Shown: piece by piece, positions 13,595 through 16,972 of the stretch
Layout: each line of letters opens with the position of its first letter
How positions within the stretch are numbered: position 1 is the stretch's first letter
NCBI GenBank assembly: GCA_000432135.1
Contig: HF990630.1
Location: forward strand, 6,979-23,950
Length of the DNA stretch: 16,972 nt
Source of the DNA: Firmicutes bacterium CAG:124
Lineage (GTDB): Bacteria; Bacillota; Clostridia; Oscillospirales; Oscillospiraceae
Reading direction: 5' to 3'
The notes under the pieces: model-generated
The model's input: only the letters and a program-made list of their open reading frames with translations
What the model was told of the DNA's origin: nothing
Databases searched by the model: none
Position numbers and translations under genes: made by a program

Positions 13595-13628
13595 CTTACG
13601 CGCAGCCCAAAGGCGGGCTGCGCGTAAG
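13595..13628 (-). terminator. 14-bp hairpin downstream of uraA
   Basis: CTTACGCGCAGCCC (13595-13608), loop AAAGGC, GGGCTGCGCGTAAG (13615-13628), a perfect G+C-rich stem 80 bases after the uraA stop on the minus strand. The T run is weak on either strand. It could end uraA transcription or the plus-strand candidate small RNA. Confidence 0.6.
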
Positions 13629-13707
13629 CCAATTTCAGGGGAAATCGCAGGCGGAGAAGGCGGAACTGCACCGGACTGCGGCTGTATTTCTATATGGATC
13701 AGATCGT

Positions 13708-15075
13708 TTACTGAACGATGAAGTTGACAGATTCGTCGCCCTGCTTGTCTTCGCCGTAGACATAGTCCTTGCCGGGCATGACGGCGTTCAGGACGATGCC
13801 GACGATGGAGCCGACAGCCAGACCCGAGAGGCTGATTGCGCCGAAATGGAGAGAGCCTGCCGAGGAGTAGCTGATGCCGATGGACAGAACCAGGATGAGG
13901 GCCGCGACCAGAACATTGCGGGACTTGGTGAAGTCGACCTTGTTCTCGACGACGTTGCGCACGCCGACTGCGGAGATCATGCCGTAGAGCACGAGGCTGA
14001 CGCCGCCGATGGTGCCGCCGGGCATGGAGGAGATGACGGCCGCGAACTTCGGGCTGAAGGAGAAGAGCATGGCCAGAACTGCCGCGATGCGGATGACGCG
14101 CGGGTCATAGATGCGGCTGAGGGCCAGAACGCCGGTGTTTTCGCCGTAGGTCGTGTTGGCGGGCGCGCCGAAGAGGGCTGCCAGCGTGGTCGCAAGACCG
14201 TCGCCCATCAGGGTGCGGTGCAGGCCGGGATTTTCAATGTAGTTGCGGTTGCAGGTGGAGGAGATCGCGGATACGTCGCCGATGTGCTCGACCATGGTGG
14301 CAAGGGACAGCGGGACGATGGTGATGACGGCGGTCAGAAGCTTGTGTGCGTCGACATTGCCGGAGGCGAACAGGCCGAAGACGGTCTGCTCCATCTTGAT
14401 GGGCAGCGCGAACCACTTCGCTTCGGAGACGTTGGCGACGAGATTTGCGCGGACGTCCGCGTCGAAGATGACGGCCAGCAGATACGAGCCGATGACGCCG
14501 AGGAGGATCGGGATGATCTTGATCATGCCCTTGCCCCAGATGTTGGCGGCGACGATGATGAGGATGGCGGCGATGGCGATCCACCAGCTGCCGGTGCAGT
14601 TATTGATGGCGGAGGAGGAGAGGTTCAGGCCGATGGCGATGATGATGGGGCCGGTGACGATGGGCGGGAAGAAGCGCATGACCTTCTTCGCGCCGAAGAC
14701 CTTGAACAGACCGGCCAGAATGACATACACAAGACCTGCGCAGGCCACGCCGAAGCAGGCATAGGGCAGCATCTCAAGGTTGGGGATGTTCTGCTGCTCG
14801 CCGAGCATCGGCGCGATGGTCGCGTAGCCGCCGAGGAAGGCGAAGGACGAGCCGAGGAAGGCCGGGACCTTGCCTCCGGTGATGAGGTGGAACAGCAGCG
14901 TGCCGAGGCCCGCGAACAGGAGCGTGTTCGAAACGTCGAGGCCCGTCAGGATGGGGACGAGGATGGTCGCGCCGAACATGGCGAACATATGCTGGAAGCC
15001 GAGCAGCAGCATTCTGCCTCTGCCGAGCTGTCTGGCATCATAGATGCCGGTTTCCGGAATTTTGTTTTTTCCCAT
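13708..15075 (-). CDS. uraA: Uracil permease, NCS2 family
   Basis: Proton-coupled uracil uptake across the cytoplasmic membrane; NCS2 (nucleobase-cation symporter 2) family, 455 residues with about 14 hydrophobic segments. Seen: LLLGFQHMFAMFGATILVP, the usual N-terminal signature; PAFLGSSFAFLGG; ATMVEHIGDVSA with Glu263; and GAPANTTYGENTGVLALS with Glu312. The two glutamates match in position and spacing the uracil-binding Glu241 and Glu290 of E. coli UraA (each shifted by 22). The T-T-Y-G-E-N-T-G-V motif separates uracil permeases from xanthine/urate members. ATG 15075 has AAAGGAG 6 bases before it. The gene follows a leader with a promoter, leader peptide and terminator (separate entries), so it is likely controlled by attenuation. 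yfbR lies upstream in the same direction. Confidence 0.93.
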   Translation of the reverse strand: MGKNKIPETGIYDARQLGRGRMLLLGFQHMFAMFGATILVPILTGLDVSNTLLFAGLGTLLFHLITGGKVPAFLGSSFAFLGGYATIAPMLGEQQNIPNLEMLPYACFGVACAGLVYVILAGLFKVFGAKKVMRFFPPIVTGPIIIAIGLNLSSSAINNCTGSWWIAIAAILIIVAANIWGKGMIKIIPILLGVIGSYLLAVIFDADVRANLVANVSEAKWFALPIKMEQTVFGLFASGNVDAHKLLTAVITIVPLSLATMVEHIGDVSAISSTCNRNYIENPGLHRTLMGDGLATTLAALFGAPANTTYGENTGVLALSRIYDPRVIRIAAVLAMLFSFSPKFAAVISSMPGGTIGGVSLVLYGMISAVGVRNVVENKVDFTKSRNVLVAALILVLSIGISYSSAGSLHFGAISLSGLAVGSIVGIVLNAVMPGKDYVYGEDKQGDESVNFIVQ

Positions 15076-15131
15076 GGTGTTCTCCTTTCTTTTCGGCGTT
15101 TTTGCGGGCGGTCCGGGCTGTATGCGTGCAT

Positions 15132-15174
15132 AAAAAAAGAATTGTGAAAACTGGAAACACCAGCTTCACAATTC
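15132..15174 (-). terminator. Attenuator (intrinsic terminator) in the uraA leader
   Basis: On the minus strand GAATTGTGAA-G-CTGG (15174-15160 side) pairs with CCAG-TT-TTCACAATTC, a 14-bp stem with one small bulge and a 5-base loop, then seven T (15138-15132). It stands between the uraA promoter and the uraA start codon, 57 bases before the latter, so it can only act as a regulated stop. The stop codon of the leader peptide (15168-15166) is inside the 5' arm. Confidence 0.9.
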
Positions 15175-15270
15175 CTTCTGCAAAAACAAATACGACGCCG
15201 GAACAACAGGTTCCCCAGCAAAAACAAAAACGGAAGCACATCGACAGACGGGCGTTTTGAAGATCGTCAT
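15166..15270 (-). CDS. Leader peptide of uraA, 34 residues
   Basis: Short ORF with AAAGGAAG 9-10 bases before its ATG (15270). Codons read MTIFKTPVCRCASVFVFAGE then PVVPASYLFLQKEL and stop (TGA). The codons GTT TTT GTT TTT and TAT TTG TTT TTG make two U-rich tracts in the RNA (15231-15220 region and 15192-15181 region). A small hairpin GGAAC-CTGTT-GTTCC (15214-15200) lies just before the second. A ribosome ending at the stop codon would cover the attenuator's 5' arm. The peptide itself has no obvious activity; a cis role is proposed. Translation is inferred only from the ribosome site and position. Confidence 0.7.
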   Translation of the reverse strand: MTIFKTPVCRCASVFVFAGEPVVPASYLFLQKEL

Positions 15271-15305
15271 GGCGCGCACTTCCTTTCGTAAGCTCACTGG
15301 AGGAC

Positions 15306-15334
15306 ATTATAGCGGCGTGTCCGCAAAAAAACAA
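15306..15334 (-). promoter_or_regulatory. Promoter of the uraA leader
   Basis: On the minus strand TTGTTT (15334-15329), 17-base spacer, perfect TATAAT (15311-15306). Transcription would start near 15298, giving a leader of about 220 nt before uraA. Confidence 0.8.
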
Positions 15335-15394
15335 CTGTGAGTTTTGTGCGATTTTCGGCAATTCCGAACGCGAAAATTGACAGATCCGTCAAAT

Positions 15395-15970
15395 TCACTC
15401 CAGCTCGTCGAGCGTAAGGCGGAAGCTGTCCAGGAAATGCGCTAGAAAATAATCGAGGCACGGCAGCTGCATTTCGACGAGCGCCTGCCGCGTCTGCTTC
15501 TCCGCCGCCGCAAATTCTGAGTTGCCGGCCTTCAGCTCCTCGACGCACTTGATATACGCCGAAAGCTTGTCCGCCGCCTTGACGATGCGGGCGATGTCCG
15601 GGTCGGATTCGAACAGCAGCGGGCGGTAGCTCTCCTGCACCTCCGGCGGCAGGAGAGCAAGGAGCTTTTCACAGCTGACGGCCTCGATCTGCTTGTAGGC
15701 CTTTTTGATCTCCGGGTTATAATACTTGATCGGCGTGGGCAGATCGCCCGTCAAAATTTCCGATGCGTCGTGAAACAGCGCTGCAGACGCGCAGCGGTCG
15801 GGGTCGGCGGGCTGGCCGAGGATGTCGCGCTGGATCACAGCCAGTCCGTGCGCCAGCACGGCGACCATATGGCTGTGCTCCTGAATGTTTTCCTCAAACG
15901 TATTGCGCATGAGGCCCCAGCGGCCAATGTAGCGCATACGGGAAATAAGCGCAAAAAAGCGGTGCTGCAT
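15395..15970 (-). CDS. yfbR: YfbR-type 5'-deoxynucleotidase
   Basis: HD-domain phosphohydrolase that removes phosphate from 2'-deoxynucleoside 5'-monophosphates in nucleotide salvage; 191 residues, cytoplasmic. Seen: FFALISRMRYIGRWGLMRN with Arg17-Trp18, the sugar-recognition pair of E. coli YfbR; ENIQEHSHMVAVLAHGLA with His32; LFHDASEILTGDLPTPIKY with His67, Asp68 and Glu71; and KAADKLSAYIKCVEELKAG with the last metal-binding Asp. Motif order and length match the family closely. ATG 15970 has AGGAGGAA just upstream. It starts 12 bp after the MATE gene and is probably co-transcribed with it. A weak terminator-like TTGAC-GGATCT-GTCAA plus TTTT (15392-15377 and on) follows the stop. Confidence 0.93.
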   Translation of the reverse strand: MQHRFFALISRMRYIGRWGLMRNTFEENIQEHSHMVAVLAHGLAVIQRDILGQPADPDRCASAALFHDASEILTGDLPTPIKYYNPEIKKAYKQIEAVSCEKLLALLPPEVQESYRPLLFESDPDIARIVKAADKLSAYIKCVEELKAGNSEFAAAEKQTRQALVEMQLPCLDYFLAHFLDSFRLTLDELE

Positions 15971-15982
15971 ATCGGTTCCTCC

Positions 15983-16972
15983 TCAGGAGATCAGAGATTT
16001 GGTTTTCCATTTGCCGCGGAACACGTGCGCATAGCAGACAAGGAGCGTCACGGTCCACGCCATGGCCTGGCTCCACCAGACGGCGGTATAGCCGAACAGA
16101 GCCGTGTTGTGCAGCGCATAGGCAAAGATCACGCGCAGCCCCAGCGCCAGCAGCGCGAAGAACGTGGCGTGGAAGCCCTCGCCCACGCCCTGGCACATCC
16201 CGTTGGCGGGAAAATAGACCGCGAAAATGGGTATCGCGACGGCGGAGCTGAACAGATGCAGGCGGCAGATGGCCGCAGCGGCCTCGTCCAGCTGGAACGC
16301 GCGGATGATGCGCGAAATGCCGAAGATCTGGCACAGGCAGAGCACAAGCGTCATGGAAAGCGACACCAGCACGCCCTGTCCAAGGCCCCTGGAGACGCGG
16401 TCGGGGCGCTGCGCGCCCATATTCTGGCCCGCGAAGGTCGCCATGGTGTTCTGCACGCCGAGAATCGGGATCATCAGAATGTTCTCCATCCGGGTGGCGA
16501 CGGTATAGGACGCGATCATGCTCTCGCCGTAGAGATTGACCAGCCGCTGCAAAAACAGAAAGCCGCAGGAGACGATGGACTGCTGAATGGCCATCGGCGC
16601 GCCGACCTGCAGAATGCGGCCCGCCGTTTTCACGTCCAGCCGCAGCTCGCGGAGCGAGAAGCGCAGAAGGGCGTATTTCCGGTGCATATACGCAAAGCCG
16701 ATGACGCAGGAGGCGATCTGCGAAATAACGGTGGCGACGGCCGCGCCTGCCACGCCCAGCCCAAGCCCCACGACAAACGCAAGGTCGAGCACGACGTTCA
16801 AAATCGACGAGACGAGCAGAAAATACAGCGTCGCCTTGCTGTCGCCCAGCGCCCGCAGAAGGGCCGCCGCGATGTTGTACCCGAACTGGAACACCAGTCC
16901 CGCCGCGTAGATGCGGAAATACAGAAGCGTCATCGGCAGCAGCGCCTCCGGCGTGCCCAGCACTCGTTCCAG
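15983..16972 (-). CDS. MATE family efflux transporter (5' end outside window)
   Basis: Multidrug and toxin extrusion (MATE) family secondary exporter, usually H+ or Na+ driven, in the cytoplasmic membrane. The frame is open to the right edge (LERVLGTPEALLP...), so the N-terminal about 120 residues are missing; 329 residues and about 9 hydrophobic segments are visible. Seen: YFRIYAAGLVFQFGYN, AAALLRALGDSKATLYFLLVSSILNVVLDLAFV (a hallmark of this subfamily), GVAGAAVATVISQ, and the second-half GAPMAIQQSIVSCGFLFLQ, with SYTVATRMENILMIPI and FAGQNMGAQRPDRVSRGL. The DinF/NorM-like pattern is clear; the substrate cannot be deduced. It ends 12 bp before yfbR. Confidence 0.92.
   Translation of the reverse strand: MERVLGTPEALLPMTLLYFRIYAAGLVFQFGYNIAAALLRALGDSKATLYFLLVSSILNVVLDLAFVVGLGLGVAGAAVATVISQIASCVIGFAYMHRKYALLRFSLRELRLDVKTAGRILQVGAPMAIQQSIVSCGFLFLQRLVNLYGESMIASYTVATRMENILMIPILGVQNTMATFAGQNMGAQRPDRVSRGLGQGVLVSLSMTLVLCLCQIFGISRIIRAFQLDEAAAAICRLHLFSSAVAIPIFAVYFPANGMCQGVGEGFHATFFALLALGLRVIFAYALHNTALFGYTAVWWSQAMAWTVTLLVCYAHVFRGKWKTKSLIS

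Noticed and set aside
13504..15147. Open frame of 547 codons opposite uraA (plus strand)
   Set aside because: It is the reverse strand of a well-supported permease gene. Its composition (Asp, Glu, Gly, Arg rich, no fold) is what antisense frames of high-G+C genes give. No ribosome site at its start.
15076..15300. Purine riboswitch or PyrR-binding leader before uraA
   Set aside because: I looked for the purine riboswitch core and for the PyrR anti-antiterminator consensus and found neither. The leader ORF plus terminator layout fits better.
15377..15392. TTGAC-AGATCC-GTCAA inverted repeat upstream of the uraA promoter
   Set aside because: Only 5-bp arms; it could be a weak yfbR terminator or an operator, but the evidence is too thin for a feature of its own.

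Overview
The window (about 17 kb, high G+C) looks like a chromosomal segment of a Gram-positive anaerobe of the class Clostridia, probably an Oscillospiraceae/Ruminococcaceae-type gut bacterium. This rests on gene content (D-Ala-D-Ala ligase next to a DUF1934 protein, TrmK-Nif3 pair, YebC, a stand-alone DUF1858 redox protein, MATE exporter, NCS2 permease), on strong AGGAGG-type ribosome binding sites and on sigma-A-like promoters. The genus cannot be fixed from the sequence alone.

Left part (1-5390, plus strand): a ddl gene cut by the window edge overlaps a DUF1934 gene. A uridine-phosphorylase-type nucleoside phosphorylase and an overlapping flavodoxin-fold NAD(P)H oxidoreductase follow. A clear promoter drives a 75-residue DUF1858 CxxC protein. 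Its terminator hairpin contains a possible start codon of trmK, which overlaps a Nif3-family gene. yebC has its own promoter and terminator.

The gap at 5334-5643 holds the yebC terminator, a 160-bp MITE-like palindromic element with perfect terminal inverted repeats flanked by TA, and a 17-bp perfect hairpin. On the minus strand, 5644-8612 encodes a NhaD/ArsB-type ion transporter, a 98-residue membrane protein, an HD phosphohydrolase and an unrecognised 198-residue protein. The last two are read from a near-consensus promoter at 8668-8696.

That promoter is divergent to one at 8709-8737, which drives a MalT-like LuxR-family ATPase regulator (8776-11289, plus). The regulator is broken by two opposite frameshifts, one next to a 31-bp-offset tandem duplication. 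A strong terminator follows, then a lipoprotein with an extremely acidic, Tyr/Trp-rich tail and a 61-residue two-helix membrane protein.

The 538-bp gap at 13170-13707 has no convincing protein gene but folds extensively. Positions 13432-13591 form a closed terminal stem, a large internal bubble and an apical stem, a possible structured small RNA.

The right end (minus strand) is a MATE transporter (cut by the edge), a YfbR-type 5'-deoxynucleotidase and a uracil permease (uraA). The uraA leader (15076-15298) is the most interesting item. It has a promoter, a 34-codon leader peptide with two U-rich tracts, a small hairpin just before the second tract, and a leader stop codon inside the 5' arm of a classical intrinsic terminator. 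This is the layout of the UTP-sensing, translation-coupled attenuator of enterobacterial pyrBI, here placed before a uracil permease. With yfbR and the nucleoside phosphorylase, it gives the window a pyrimidine-salvage flavour.
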